Origin: Streptomyces sp. NBC_00237
Lineage (GTDB): Bacteria > Actinomycetota > Actinomycetes > Streptomycetales > Streptomycetaceae
DNA: 38,080 bases
Assembly (NCBI RefSeq): GCF_026342435.1
Contig: NZ_JAPEMT010000010.1
Span: 1-38,080 of the forward strand
Reading direction: 5' to 3'
Below the pieces are notes generated by a model, which saw only the letters and a list, made by a program, of their open reading frames with translations, made no database searches and had not been told where the DNA came from. Shown piece by piece: positions 1-7,103 of this stretch; position 1 is the first letter of the stretch, and every line of letters starts with the position of its first letter. Both the position numbers and the translations under genes were made by a program.

Positions 1-141
1 GCCGGGGCATAGAGCGACGAATTGCGCAAGCGCAATTCGAATTCCGGCGCAAGCGCCGGAATGGAATTCCGTAAACGGAATTCCGAACAGAATGCAATGC
101 GCGCAAGCGCGCATTGCCCGTGACCGCGCAAGCGCGGTCAC
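1..141. repeat. Left telomere-like palindrome array
   Basis: Five perfect hairpins lie within 141 nt: 19-38 (GAATTGCGCAAGCGCAATTC, 9-bp stem), 41-62 (10-bp stem), 63-84 (9-bp stem, TAAA loop), 95-116 (10-bp stem) and 120-141 (10-bp stem). Four have a GC-AA-GC centre. Tandem short-loop palindromes at the very end are the hallmark of Streptomyces linear-replicon telomeres, where the 3' overhang folds during end patching. The first two hairpins recur in the same inward order at the right end (37201 to 37157 on the minus strand), with one mismatch in 45 nt. The 18 nt before the first hairpin do not match the 44 nt outside it at the right end, so the left tip may be incomplete. Confidence 0.75.
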
Positions 142-448
142 TCAGGCTGGTTAGCAAGTGAGGTGCATCGTGTGCGGGCCTGTGTAGGGTTTGGGAATCT
201 CAACCACCACCCCCCGCGACGGGGTGACGGGTCGTCGGCCCGACCGGGTACCGGTCCCCCGTAGTGAGGGGTTCCGCTGCGCTCCACCCGAGCGGCTCTC
301 TCTTCTTCCCGAGCGTGCATCCCGGCGATGCATCATAGTGATGCACTGTGTAGCATCTGGGATGCTGTGTCCCCACCGGAATGGGCCGTCTGCCCTTCGA
401 GAGAAGGGTAGACGGCCCATTCACAGATGATGCATCACTGCTGGCCTG
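142..448. other. Subtelomeric intergenic region
   Basis: No credible gene. It holds the inverted repeat TGCATCA-TAG-TGATGCA (329-345), the palindrome TGATGCATCA (428-437) and the terminator at 380-421. The short open frames here show no ribosome-binding site and cross these structures. The TGATGCATCA elements could be protein-binding sites, but nothing in the window identifies a partner. Confidence 0.5.
380..421. terminator. Strong intrinsic hairpin terminator
   Basis: A near-perfect 19-bp stem closes on a GAGA loop (arms 380-398 and 403-421, one mismatched pair). It lies about 30 nt beyond the stop of the leftward zinc-ribbon gene and probably ends its transcript, shielding the telomere from transcription. 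Confidence 0.7.
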
Positions 449-1171
449 CTACTCCTCGTAGTCGCCGAAATAGAGGGCCTCGTATTCCATTCCTCCCCAC
501 CCACATTCGGTGCAGTAGCACCATTGACGGCATGTCAGGGTGGCTTCCCCGGTCCTGCATTTGGGGCAGCAGAGGCGCGATTCCTGGGGAACTTCCAGTC
601 CCAGCTCCTGCGATTCGATCTGTCCCAGCTCTCCCGTGGCGTAGACGGCCCAGTCGTCTCCACGCAGCAGATGGGGGATGGCGTCGGTGTCCGTGTACCA
701 GTCACACGCCGAGCACACGAACGTGCCGTCGGGGGCGGCGTGCAGCGCGCCCGCGCCGCCGCAGGAGGGGCAGTAGACCGGCATCGACGGGGCGGGCCTG
801 CTCACCCGGCCCGCTGTGTTCCGGTCCTCCGGAATGCGGGCGTGAGGGAACGGAATTCCCGCCCGGTACGCGTCGTGGAGCTGTGATGCGGCGTCCCGCA
901 TTCGCCGCAGCGATTCCAGCTCACCGTAACTGTCGTGCGGGGCGCTCATGTAATCGTCGAGCGCCTCGTCCATTTCTTCGATGGAGATCACCGGGTCGGT
1001 GACGTAACCGAGAGTTCCGTCAGGGCCGACGGCCCAGATGTGTTCGCCGTCCACGTCAATGTCCCGGGGGTCGAGCAGTTCGCGGCACTCGGCGCACTGG
1101 AATTTTCCGTCCGCCAGAATTCCGAACTTCGCGCGGTGTCCGCCGCATGCTCCGCAGATGATGAGGATCAT
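449..1171 (-). CDS. Multi-zinc-ribbon protein of unknown function
   Basis: Encodes 240 residues with three Cys-rich ribbons. The first is at residues 6-29 (CxxC at 6/9, CxxC at 26/29). The second is near the middle (CPSC ... CSAC). The third is near the C-terminus (CCPKC ... CYCTEC). Zinc ribbons of this form usually bind nucleic acid or protein. The linking segments are acidic and no catalytic domain is seen. ATG at 1171 is preceded by AAAGGGCGGGA, a fair ribosome-binding site. It is monocistronic, with the hairpin at 1227-1254 upstream and that at 380-421 downstream. It is the gene closest to the left telomere. Function cannot be assigned from sequence. Confidence 0.75.
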   Translation of the reverse strand: MILIICGACGGHRAKFGILADGKFQCAECRELLDPRDIDVDGEHIWAVGPDGTLGYVTDPVISIEEMDEALDDYMSAPHDSYGELESLRRMRDAASQLHDAYRAGIPFPHARIPEDRNTAGRVSRPAPSMPVYCPSCGGAGALHAAPDGTFVCSACDWYTDTDAIPHLLRGDDWAVYATGELGQIESQELGLEVPQESRLCCPKCRTGEATLTCRQWCYCTECGWGGMEYEALYFGDYEE

Positions 1172-1226
1172 TTTCCCGCCCTTTTTATGTGGTCTGTGGG
1201 CGCGCGATGAGTGGCCGCGCTGGAGG

Positions 1227-1254
1227 GGGGCACGCCCGGAGTGGGGCGTGCCCC
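1227..1254. terminator. Hairpin between two leftward genes
   Basis: GGGGCACGCCC (1227-1237) pairs with GGGCGTGCCCC (1244-1254), an 11-bp GC-rich stem. It lies just beyond the stop of the gene at 1272-1736 and would end that leftward transcript. Confidence 0.6.
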
Positions 1255-1271
1255 GGTGGGGGTGGGGGGTG

Positions 1272-1736
1272 CTAGTCGGTCTGGTGGTGGGTCACCAGGG
1301 GGCCCCATGCGGCGAGGATGTCGGCGGGGGTGCGGTCCGTGCGCGGGACGGTGCGCGGCTTGGTGGTGCGGGCCGGGGTCCATTTCGGGGCGGGGCGGTC
1401 GGCGGCGGCCTGGATGATCGCGCGGACGTGGTCTTCGTGGGCGCGCCGGTCGTGGACCCTGGCGATCATCAGGGCCTCGGCCTCGGCGCGGCTCTGGATC
1501 GGTCGGCGGTCGGGTCGGCGGACCTGGTCGCCCTTGGGCCACTGGGTCGGCGTCTTGCCCGTGGGCGGGCGCTCGCGGGTGATCGTCCACGTGCCCTTGT
1601 GCAGTGCCACGAAGTAGCGGTGACCGCGCCACGAGGCGGTGACCTTCCACCGGCGTACGGCGGTGGTCTTGGTCTCCTCCCAGCAGAGCGTCACGCGGGT
1701 GTTCTCCGGCGGGAACGGAAAGGTGGGTGCCTGCAT
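1272..1736 (-). CDS. Small basic hypothetical protein
   Basis: Encodes 154 residues, rich in Arg, Pro and Thr, with no signal peptide, membrane segment or known motif. The N-terminal half (about residues 14-55) has a beta-strand-like pattern with Trp (CWEETKT ... RRWKVTASWRG ... GTWTITRE). The C-terminal half is a basic helical stretch. ATG at 1736 follows AAGGAGGACACC, an almost ideal Shine-Dalgarno sequence, which makes a real gene likely. It is bounded by hairpins at 1775-1800 and 1227-1254. Function unknown. Confidence 0.65.
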   Translation of the reverse strand: MQAPTFPFPPENTRVTLCWEETKTTAVRRWKVTASWRGHRYFVALHKGTWTITRERPPTGKTPTQWPKGDQVRRPDRRPIQSRAEAEALMIARVHDRRAHEDHVRAIIQAAADRPAPKWTPARTTKPRTVPRTDRTPADILAAWGPLVTHHQTD

Positions 1737-1774
1737 CGGTGTCCTCCTTGTGAGGTCTGGGAGCGGGTGCGCCC

Positions 1775-1800
1775 CGGTGGGGGCGCACCCGGTGGGGCGG
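1775..1800. terminator. Hairpin terminator
   Basis: GGGTGCGCCCC (1775-1785) and GGGGCGCACCC (1790-1800) form an 11-bp stem on a GGTG loop. It begins immediately after the stop codon of the leftward gene at 1802-2176. Confidence 0.6.
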
Positions 1801-1801
1801 G

Positions 1802-2176
1802 TCAGCTGCGGCGGTGCTGGGGGTACAGGAGGCTGCGGCGGAGTGCGTCGCGGGCGGTGTCGATCAGGTCGAGTGCGGTGAGCGCGGTGGTCTCGGTGAG
1901 GACGTGGTGGCGTCCGCCGGTGGTGGGCAGTCCGGTCAGAAGGAGGGAGCCGTACACCGTGGCGGGGCCGTTCGTGCCCACCAGGACGGTTCCGAGGATG
2001 TTGTGGGGGAGGCGCTCGGCGGGGTCGGTGATGCCGTGGATGACGATGTCGCCGATGGTGCGGAGGGGGTGGAGGGGGTAGTTGGCCTGCTCGGCGGAGT
2101 GCCTGATGGGGAGAGCGATCTCCCCGGCTTCCACGGGCAGAACGATGCCGTTGGTGTCGAGCATGTAAATGATCAT
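1802..2176 (-). CDS. Hypothetical protein under a GntR-type site
   Basis: Encodes 124 residues starting MIIYMLDTNG. ATG at 2176 is chosen because AGGAGAC lies just upstream; longer in-frame extensions lack such a site and run into the promoter. The protein looks like a compact globular beta/alpha domain without Cys pairs or membrane segments. The MLDTNG start superficially recalls PIN-domain toxins, but the conserved acidic residues that follow in PIN proteins are not visible. About 65 nt upstream lies the motif at 2241-2270, shared with the promoter of the gene at 2719-3429. Confidence 0.65.
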   Translation of the reverse strand: MIIYMLDTNGIVLPVEAGEIALPIRHSAEQANYPLHPLRTIGDIVIHGITDPAERLPHNILGTVLVGTNGPATVYGSLLLTGLPTTGGRHHVLTETTALTALDLIDTARDALRRSLLYPQHRRS

Positions 2177-2240
2177 GGATGTCTCCTGTGGGTGGTGGGG
2201 TGTGTCTTGGTTGCGGTCCGATGCCACTCGGTCCGACATA

Positions 2241-2270
2241 GAAAACTGTATTGCACTTGCGTCACTCGGT
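2241..2270 (-). promoter_or_regulatory. Promoter with operator half-site
   Basis: TGCACTTG (2252-2259) sits beside a minus-strand TACAGT (2245-2250) that could be a -10 box. The surrounding sequence is nearly the same as at 3486-3511, and the half-site equals one arm of the perfect inverted repeat in front of the GntR gene (31731-31750). Probable regulated promoter of the gene ending at 1802. Confidence 0.45.
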
Positions 2271-2309
2271 GTGGGAGAACAGCTGCTCAAACGGGTGAAT
2301 CACCCCGGC

Positions 2310-2700
2310 CCGCCGCGCCCGCCCTCCAGCGGCTGCGCCGGGGACTGCGCAGCAGTCCCCCTCGACCCTTCGACGGCGCGCAGCGCCCCCCTGCGGGACC
2401 GAAACGGCGCGCACGACGAACGGGCCCGCCGCCGCACGGCGGCCCGGCAGCGCGCAGCGCTGCGCCCTTCCGCCGCACGGCGGCGGAAGGGATGATCGCG
2501 CTTGCGCGGTCACCCCCGGCTCGCGCAAGCGAGCCGGGCCCCTACGCCGTGCGCTTGCGCACGGCGGCCCCCAGGGCCCGGCTTGCCGGGCCCTCTCCCG
2601 CTCCGCGGGGCCTAATGGATGCCGTCGGCCGTGCAACCCGCAGCGCGCCGAGCTGCGCCCCCAGGCCCGAGCTGCGCCCCCGTCCGGGGCTGTGCCCAAC
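2310..2700. repeat. Internal telomere-like palindrome array
   Basis: A roughly 390-bp non-coding block packed with short-loop palindromes. One is 2340-2360 (9-bp stem with a GCA loop); others with GCA loops follow around 2374-2386 and 2452-2468. Then come several with a GCAAGC or GCTTGC centre between about 2490 and 2600, like those at the two termini. A repeated GAGCTGCGCCCCC unit follows at about 2652-2690. GCA-loop palindromes are typical of Streptomyces telomeres. This may be a former chromosome or plasmid end now internal, or a replication/segregation site. No coding frame across it is convincing. Confidence 0.55.
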
Positions 2701-2718
2701 CGTGCGGAGCTGCGGGGC

Positions 2719-3429
2719 CTACCGGCGGGCCTGCGCGGCCCTCAGTGCGGAACGGGCGGTACGGGTCCGGTAGCCGAGCTGCGCCACGACATCGGCGGCG
2801 GTGGTCTGCGGGTCGGCATCGAGGAGGACGGCAACGGCGTCGGCACGCAGTGCGGCGAGCGCCATCGTGGCGGTGCCCGGGTGCACCCCGATCGCGTCGG
2901 CCACGGCGTGGGCGGTCACGGCCGGGTCGGCAGTGAGGAGTTCGGCCGCGCGCGGGCGGATCTCCTCGCGGGGCAGCAGATCACCGGTGCCGCGCGGGCG
3001 GCCTCCGCGCTCGCGCTTGCCCTGGTCCCCGGGCCGCGTCTGCTCCCACGCCTGGATCACGCCCCGGGGCCAGTGGTCCACTCCCCCGATCTCCCGGCAC
3101 GCCGCGCGCAGATCGTCGCTCTCACGGGCGTACGAATCCCAGGCGCGTGGGTCGACCGGCGGGGTGAGGCTGGCCGCCGCCTCCTGGCGGTCGAGCCAGT
3201 CTCCCGGATCGTCCTTGGCCGGGAGCGGCGGGACGGGGCGCCCGGCGGCCCATGCGTCCTGCTGATCGCCGTCCCACAGCAGGGTGCGGGCGCCCTTGCT
3301 GCTGACCGGGGCCGGTCTCCCCGGCGCGCTCACGGCCTTGCGGTTCTTCCACGTGCCCAGCGCCAGCCCCTCGCGCTGCGCCAGGTCGGCGGAGGTGAGG
3401 ACGTGCTCTTCGCGCCCGGCACGGATCAT
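2719..3429 (-). CDS. Putative DNA-binding protein, two HTH-like segments
   Basis: Encodes 236 residues. The N-terminus (about residues 11-32, LTSADLAQREGLALGTWKNR) has the look of a MerR/excisionase-like helix-turn-helix. The C-terminal part (about 160-225) is a run of Ala-rich helices with repeated 'AxAVADAIGVHPGTA' and 'TAADVVAQLGYRTRTAR' patterns, again like winged or HTH helices. The middle is polar and Pro/Arg-rich. ATG at 3429 follows GGGAG. It lies between the palindrome array and its own regulated promoter (3486-3511). Its place near the left end makes it one candidate for a telomere-binding or terminal protein, but no family match is claimed. Confidence 0.65.
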   Translation of the reverse strand: MIRAGREEHVLTSADLAQREGLALGTWKNRKAVSAPGRPAPVSSKGARTLLWDGDQQDAWAAGRPVPPLPAKDDPGDWLDRQEAAASLTPPVDPRAWDSYARESDDLRAACREIGGVDHWPRGVIQAWEQTRPGDQGKRERGGRPRGTGDLLPREEIRPRAAELLTADPAVTAHAVADAIGVHPGTATMALAALRADAVAVLLDADPQTTAADVVAQLGYRTRTARSALRAAQARR

Positions 3430-3485
3430 GTATGTGCAACTCCCAGGACTCGGGCGGGACTTCGAAGCCGTGCCCGCATCCTAAA

Positions 3486-3511
3486 AACTGTAGTGCACTT
3501 GCCGCACTTGC
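3486..3511 (-). promoter_or_regulatory. Promoter with two operator half-sites
   Basis: TGCACTTG (3494-3501) is followed by GCACTTG (3504-3510) in direct orientation, next to a minus-strand TACAGT (3487-3492) that could be a -10 box. It matches 2241-2270 closely and shares its half-site with the GntR autoregulatory repeat at 31731-31750. It would drive the gene starting at 3429. Confidence 0.45.
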
Positions 3512-3565
3512 GGGGATGCGTGGCACACTGTGCGGGGCATCACCTTTGGGTGGTGTGTCTTGGAA

Positions 3566-3612
3566 GGCCGACACCCTATGCCACCCGCCCCCGGGCGGAA
3601 TGGGTGTCGGCC
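3566..3612. terminator. Hairpin terminator
   Basis: GGCCGACACCC (3566-3576) pairs with GGGTGTCGGCC (3602-3612), with a second small GC hairpin in the loop and a pyrimidine-rich tract after it. It lies between the promoter at 3.49 kb and the stop of the leftward HTH gene at 3641, so it most likely ends that gene's transcript. Confidence 0.55.
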
Positions 3613-3640
3613 GCTTTCCTTCACCATGCCCCGGTCCGTG

Positions 3641-4021
3641 CTAGCGGGGGCGTTTCCCGGGGGCGCCGGGGTGTTGGTCGCGTTGGTATTGCCTGCGGTA
3701 GGCGGTGCCGTCCCGTGAGGGCAGTCCGAGCTTGCGGGCCCATACGCGGGCAGTGGCCGGGGTGACATGCAGGGCCTTCGCAATGTCGCGCAGTGTGTAG
3801 GCCGGGTTGGCCCAGAGGGATTTGAGCCGGTCGTCCGCGCTGGGGGTGCGAGTACTGGGCCGTCCTGTGCCGGTACGTGTGCCTTGCGGGGGCATGGCGG
3901 CGGCGAGCCGGGCATGGCGGGCTGCCCAGTTGCGCAGGGTGGTGACCGAGACGGCGATGAGCGCGGCGGCATCCTTGAGGGAGGACCCTTCCTCAAGGGC
4001 GGTGGCGGCGCGGTCGATCAT
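3641..4021 (-). CDS. Small protein with two helix-turn-helix motifs
   Basis: Encodes 126 residues from ATG 4021. HTH one lies at about residues 13-37 (SLKDAAALIAVSVTTLRNWA) and HTH two at about 74-99 (TLRDIAKALHVTPATARVWARKLGLP), followed by a basic tail. Such double-HTH proteins bind DNA as regulators or plasmid accessory factors. The start is uncertain. No good ribosome-binding site precedes ATG 4021, and the frame remains open upstream to a GTG at 4117 and beyond, where it would overlap the rightward gene starting near 4061. Confidence 0.6.
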   Translation of the reverse strand: MIDRAATALEEGSSLKDAAALIAVSVTTLRNWAARHARLAAAMPPQGTRTGTGRPSTRTPSADDRLKSLWANPAYTLRDIAKALHVTPATARVWARKLGLPSRDGTAYRRQYQRDQHPGAPGKRPR

Positions 4022-4060
4022 CTCTGCTGTGACCCGGGATCGGGTGGGGATGGTGGGGTC

Positions 4061-5635
4061 GTGGGCCAGGGCCTGGACGGCGCGTTCGGCGACGGCCGCA
4101 TCTGGTCGACCACCCACAGCGGAACGGCCTTCCACGCGTTCCGCATCAACGAGACCGGCCGACCCGTGGCGCTCTGCCGCAAGAACGTCTCGCCCCGCAG
4201 CCACACCACCTCGCACGACGCATACGTGACCGCAGAGAAGGCCCAGGACCTCCACGACGGCGCCCTCTGCGGGCGCTGCGCCGTCAAGCTCGCCGAGGCC
4301 GACGCCGAGAGCAGCATGGTCTACCGGCGCACCGAGAACGGCGAGACCACCTACCTGAGCCGGGCGCAGGGCGAGGCGGAGATCAGCCGCCTGCGGGAGG
4401 CATACGGCCGCAACGAGATCCCCGAGCTGTTCGCCGGACCCACGGGCGCGACGTACACCGACCGCAAGGGCCTCCGCATCCACCTGCTTCTGACGAACGC
4501 TCCGCAGCCGCCTACCCCGGCCGCCGGGCCGACGCCGCCCGCCACGCCCCCCGCCGACGGCGAGCCGCTGCCCCAGGCCGTGGCCGACGCCGCGCCCGGT
4601 GAGTTCGTGGTCCTGGCCGACGAGCACAACCCGGCGCAGATCATCGTGTGGCGCGACCGCCAGCACGCGGGCGTCATCGGCGACGAGACGGCCGCGAACC
4701 TCACACGCGGCGCGTTCACCGCCTGGTCGCCGACGGCGCAGCGGCGTGACGGGAACCTCGGGTTCTTCCCCACGAAGGAGGCGGCGGCCGACGCGGTCAA
4801 GGCCGCTGCGCAAGGTGGCGCAGCGGACCGCGCCGACGCGGAGTGTGACGCGTGGATCGCGGCGATCGACCGTTCGCTCTCCATCGGCGTCGGAGCGTCC
4901 CGCGCACCCGAGCAGCGCGTCATCGCGGAACTGCGCCACGGCGTGTGGCCGGACCCGTACGACGACGACAAGCGCGAGGACTGGTTGACGCTGACGGCCC
5001 CGCTCGTCGACTCCGACCCGTTCGAAAGGATCACGGCCGCCCACAACCGGGAGGCGTCGCACGCGGGTAACGCCATGCTCTGCGCCAACGGGTGGCGGGC
5101 ACTCGGCGACTGGGAGTACTCCCCCCTCTCCAACACCTACCGGGCGCCCGCCGAGAAGATCGAGAACCCTGCCCAGCGCGAGGACATCCAGCCCGGCACG
5201 CTCGTCCGGGCGGTGATCGCGGGAACCCGCCCGGCCGTCACACAGGTGCGCGTCGACCGCCAGCCGTGGGGCGACGACCGCAACACCATCCTGAGCGACG
5301 GGCGCGGCATCGTCTCGGTGTACACCGCGAGCCTGGAGGTCATCGAGCGGCCCGCCGAAAGGCCGCAGCCGACGCCCGGCCTGGTGTGCGTCCACGGCAC
5401 GCACACCGCCCCCGGGGCCGCCGGAGACCCGATCGCCGCCTGCCAGCAGTCCGGCGGCCGCGACACCTTCGGGGTGTTCAACGCCGAGGGCTGCACCTAC
5501 GCAGACGACTGCGCCGTCGACGTCGCCAACGAAGCGGCGAAGCAGCACCAGGACGACGACACCACCTGGGGGCGGCTCTGCGACACGCACCCCGAAGAAA
5601 CCGCCCACACCTGCCCCGAGTGCTTCGCCGACTGA
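4061..5635 (+). CDS. Hypothetical protein with terminal Cys clusters
   Basis: Encodes 524 residues if GTG 4061 is the start. Recognisable protein begins about residue 13 (RIWSTTHSGTAFHAF). An N-terminal segment has Cys 39, 70 and 73 (ALCRK ... LCGRC), suggesting a zinc site. A Pro-rich linker near residue 150 and a beta-rich centre (FVVLADEHNPAQIIVWRDR) follow. The last 85 residues are Cys-rich and end CPEC, probably a second zinc site. Not recognised as a named family. No ATG exists at a sensible place, and the upstream in-frame sequence is antisense to the HTH gene, so the N-terminus may have been altered by recombination. The terminator at 5648-5683 follows the stop closely. Confidence 0.6.
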   Translation: MGQGLDGAFGDGRIWSTTHSGTAFHAFRINETGRPVALCRKNVSPRSHTTSHDAYVTAEKAQDLHDGALCGRCAVKLAEADAESSMVYRRTENGETTYLSRAQGEAEISRLREAYGRNEIPELFAGPTGATYTDRKGLRIHLLLTNAPQPPTPAAGPTPPATPPADGEPLPQAVADAAPGEFVVLADEHNPAQIIVWRDRQHAGVIGDETAANLTRGAFTAWSPTAQRRDGNLGFFPTKEAAADAVKAAAQGGAADRADAECDAWIAAIDRSLSIGVGASRAPEQRVIAELRHGVWPDPYDDDKREDWLTLTAPLVDSDPFERITAAHNREASHAGNAMLCANGWRALGDWEYSPLSNTYRAPAEKIENPAQREDIQPGTLVRAVIAGTRPAVTQVRVDRQPWGDDRNTILSDGRGIVSVYTASLEVIERPAERPQPTPGLVCVHGTHTAPGAAGDPIAACQQSGGRDTFGVFNAEGCTYADDCAVDVANEAAKQHQDDDTTWGRLCDTHPEETAHTCPECFAD

Positions 5636-5647
5636 CCGGACAGACCC

Positions 5648-5683
5648 GGGCCGCCGCCGACGAACCCACGTCGGCGGCGGCCC
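5648..5683 (+). terminator. 15-bp hairpin terminator
   Basis: GGGCCGCCGCCGACG (5648-5662) and CGTCGGCGGCGGCCC (5669-5683) form a perfect 15-bp stem, 12 nt after the stop at 5635. Confidence 0.75.
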
Positions 5684-5806
5684 GCACGCGCGCCCGCCCG
5701 GCCTCCACCCGAAATCATGCGCCGCCGCCGGCCGATCATCATAAGGATTCCCCGTGCGGGTGAACTCCCTTCATAAGCTGCCCACTTGGCGCTCTGCCGC
5801 CGTTAC

Positions 5807-5830
5807 GGAGATCACCACACGGTGATCTCC
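5807..5830 (+). promoter_or_regulatory. Leader hairpin upstream of HNH nuclease gene
   Basis: GGAGATCACC (5807-5816) and GGTGATCTCC (5821-5830) form a perfect 10-bp inverted repeat spaced by ACAC. It ends a few nt before the ribosome-binding site (GAAAGGGA) of the secreted nuclease, so it could be an operator or an mRNA hairpin limiting translation. Confidence 0.5.
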
Positions 5831-5842
5831 GAAAGGGACGCG

Positions 5843-6544
5843 ATGCGCGTACACACGATGGGCACCCTGGCCGCGACGACGGCCGTACTGGCAGCACTCC
5901 TGACCCCCGGCGCGCACGCCGCCGCCGAACCCGCCGCGCAGGCGGCGAACCCGCACGGGGCACCCGGCGACATCCTGACCATGCCGGTGCAGGACCTCCT
6001 GAAGGCCCTCCCCGTCGCGGCCGAGGACCGCACCGGGTACACCCGGAGCGCCTTCCGCCACTGGATCGACGCCGACAAGAACGGCTGCAACACCCGCGCG
6101 GAAGTCCTCCTCCAGGAGGCGTTCCTCCCGCCGCAGATGGGCGCAAAGTGCCAGCTCACCGGGGGTGAGTGGTACTCCAGTTACGACAATGCCTACATCG
6201 GTGACGCGCGGAAACTCGACGTTGACCACCTGGTCCCGCTCGCCGAGGCATTCGACTCCGGAGCCTCGGCCTGGACGGCCGCCGAGCGGCAGGCGTACGC
6301 CAACGACCTCGACGACCCCCGCGCCCTGATCGCCGTCTCCGCGACCACCAACCGAGCCAAGGGCGACAAAGACCCGGCCCACTGGATGCCCCCGGCCGAG
6401 AGCACGCATTGCGAATACTTTCGCCACTGGGTCGCGGTGAAACTCCGCTGGGGGCTCTCCGTCGACGCCGACGAGGCGCACGCGCTCGCACAGACCGGCG
6501 CCACCTGTTCCAACCCCCCGGTACGGGTCACGCTCGCCCGCTAA
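5843..6544 (+). CDS. Secreted HNH-family nuclease
   Basis: Encodes 233 residues. A Sec signal peptide covers about residues 1-26 (hydrophobic core TLAATTAVLAALL, AHA before the cut). The mature protein carries the HNH-type signature DVDHLVPLAEAF (Asp128-His129), followed by ALIAVSATTNRAKGDKDP with Asn170 and Lys173 and then WMPP. This arrangement is typical of the exported HNH endonuclease family (DUF1524/GmrSD-C-like) of Streptomyces, which cut DNA. Four Cys (82, 103, 190, 222) could form two disulfides. ATG 5843 is chosen because GAAAGGGA precedes it and the signal peptide starts there. It may degrade extracellular DNA; the role on a plasmid is unknown. Confidence 0.85.
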   Translation: MRVHTMGTLAATTAVLAALLTPGAHAAAEPAAQAANPHGAPGDILTMPVQDLLKALPVAAEDRTGYTRSAFRHWIDADKNGCNTRAEVLLQEAFLPPQMGAKCQLTGGEWYSSYDNAYIGDARKLDVDHLVPLAEAFDSGASAWTAAERQAYANDLDDPRALIAVSATTNRAKGDKDPAHWMPPAESTHCEYFRHWVAVKLRWGLSVDADEAHALAQTGATCSNPPVRVTLAR

Positions 6545-6560
6545 GGCCCCGGCATGACGG

Positions 6561-6593
6561 ACGTCCCCACCGCCTCCGAGGCAGTGGGGACGT
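6561..6593. terminator. Bidirectional hairpin terminator
   Basis: ACGTCCCCAC (6561-6570) and GTGGGGACGT (6584-6593) form a 10-bp stem with a small GC hairpin in the loop. It separates the convergent nuclease gene (ends 6544) and the leftward secreted-protein gene (ends 6625). Confidence 0.7.
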
Positions 6594-6624
6594 CGTCGTA
6601 CGGCGGCCGTGCTCATCCAGGGCC

Positions 6625-7053
6625 CTACGGGGCGGGGCAGGCCATGGAGCCGTGGAGATACTTCGATTCGCTGCTCTTGTCAGGGAGCCAGCGGTCTTCG
6701 ATGACCACCCGGACCTTGGGGCGCTTCGTCCACCGCGAGAAGGACACGCGCCTCTCGCCCCCGTGCGAGTCCCTGCACACCCTTCGGATCTCGCTCGTCC
6801 CCCCGGTCATCCCGGACGTCACCGACTCCAGACGAGCACACCCCTTGTTGACCACAATCAGCGCTCCCTTGAGCCGGAACCCTCCCTTCTCCCGCCGCAC
6901 ATTCACCAGCGCATTCGCTTGCGCCCCTTGCGAGTTCTCCACCAGCAGGGAAATCGGCTCCGGCCCGTCAGTCCCCAGGCAATCAGCCGCATCCGCCGAC
7001 AGGGGAGCCAGCACAGCCGCTGCTGCCACTACACCGATGATCATTCGTCTCAT
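6625..7053 (-). CDS. Small secreted hypothetical protein
   Basis: Encodes 142 residues starting MRRMIIGVVAAAAVLAPLSADAAD. This is a clear Sec signal peptide with cleavage after about ADA. The mature part has four Cys, enough for two disulfides, and beta-strand-like segments (VRVVIEDRW). ATG 7053 is chosen because the signal peptide starts there; upstream in-frame sequence is low-complexity Gly/Arg that is antisense-like. The gene upstream (7104-7769) ends 50 nt before, so the two may be co-transcribed. Function unknown. Confidence 0.7.
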   Translation of the reverse strand: MRRMIIGVVAAAAVLAPLSADAADCLGTDGPEPISLLVENSQGAQANALVNVRREKGGFRLKGALIVVNKGCARLESVTSGMTGGTSEIRRVCRDSHGGERRVSFSRWTKRPKVRVVIEDRWLPDKSSESKYLHGSMACPAP

Positions 7054-7103
7054 GACCGCCCAACGCCCCCCGCCCGCCCGCCGGTACGGGCCGCCCCTCA
7101 CCG

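Noticed and set aside
1..141. CRISPR-like array
   Set aside because: Units differ in sequence, each is a palindrome, there are no constant-length spacers and no cas genes.
1802..2176. PIN-domain toxin from the MLDTNG start
   Set aside because: The later conserved acidic residues of PIN domains are not found and no antitoxin gene adjoins it.
3767..4060. N-terminal extension of the rightward Cys-containing gene from an ATG at 3767
   Set aside because: This stretch is antisense to the HTH protein, is Gly/Arg-rich low complexity, and has no ribosome-binding site; the protein-like sequence starts near 4090.
4118..5608. Long leftward frame opposite the Cys-containing protein
   Set aside because: It is a GC-frame shadow: Val/Gly/Arg-rich, with no domain and no start signal, while the opposite strand encodes a plausible protein and ends at a strong terminator.
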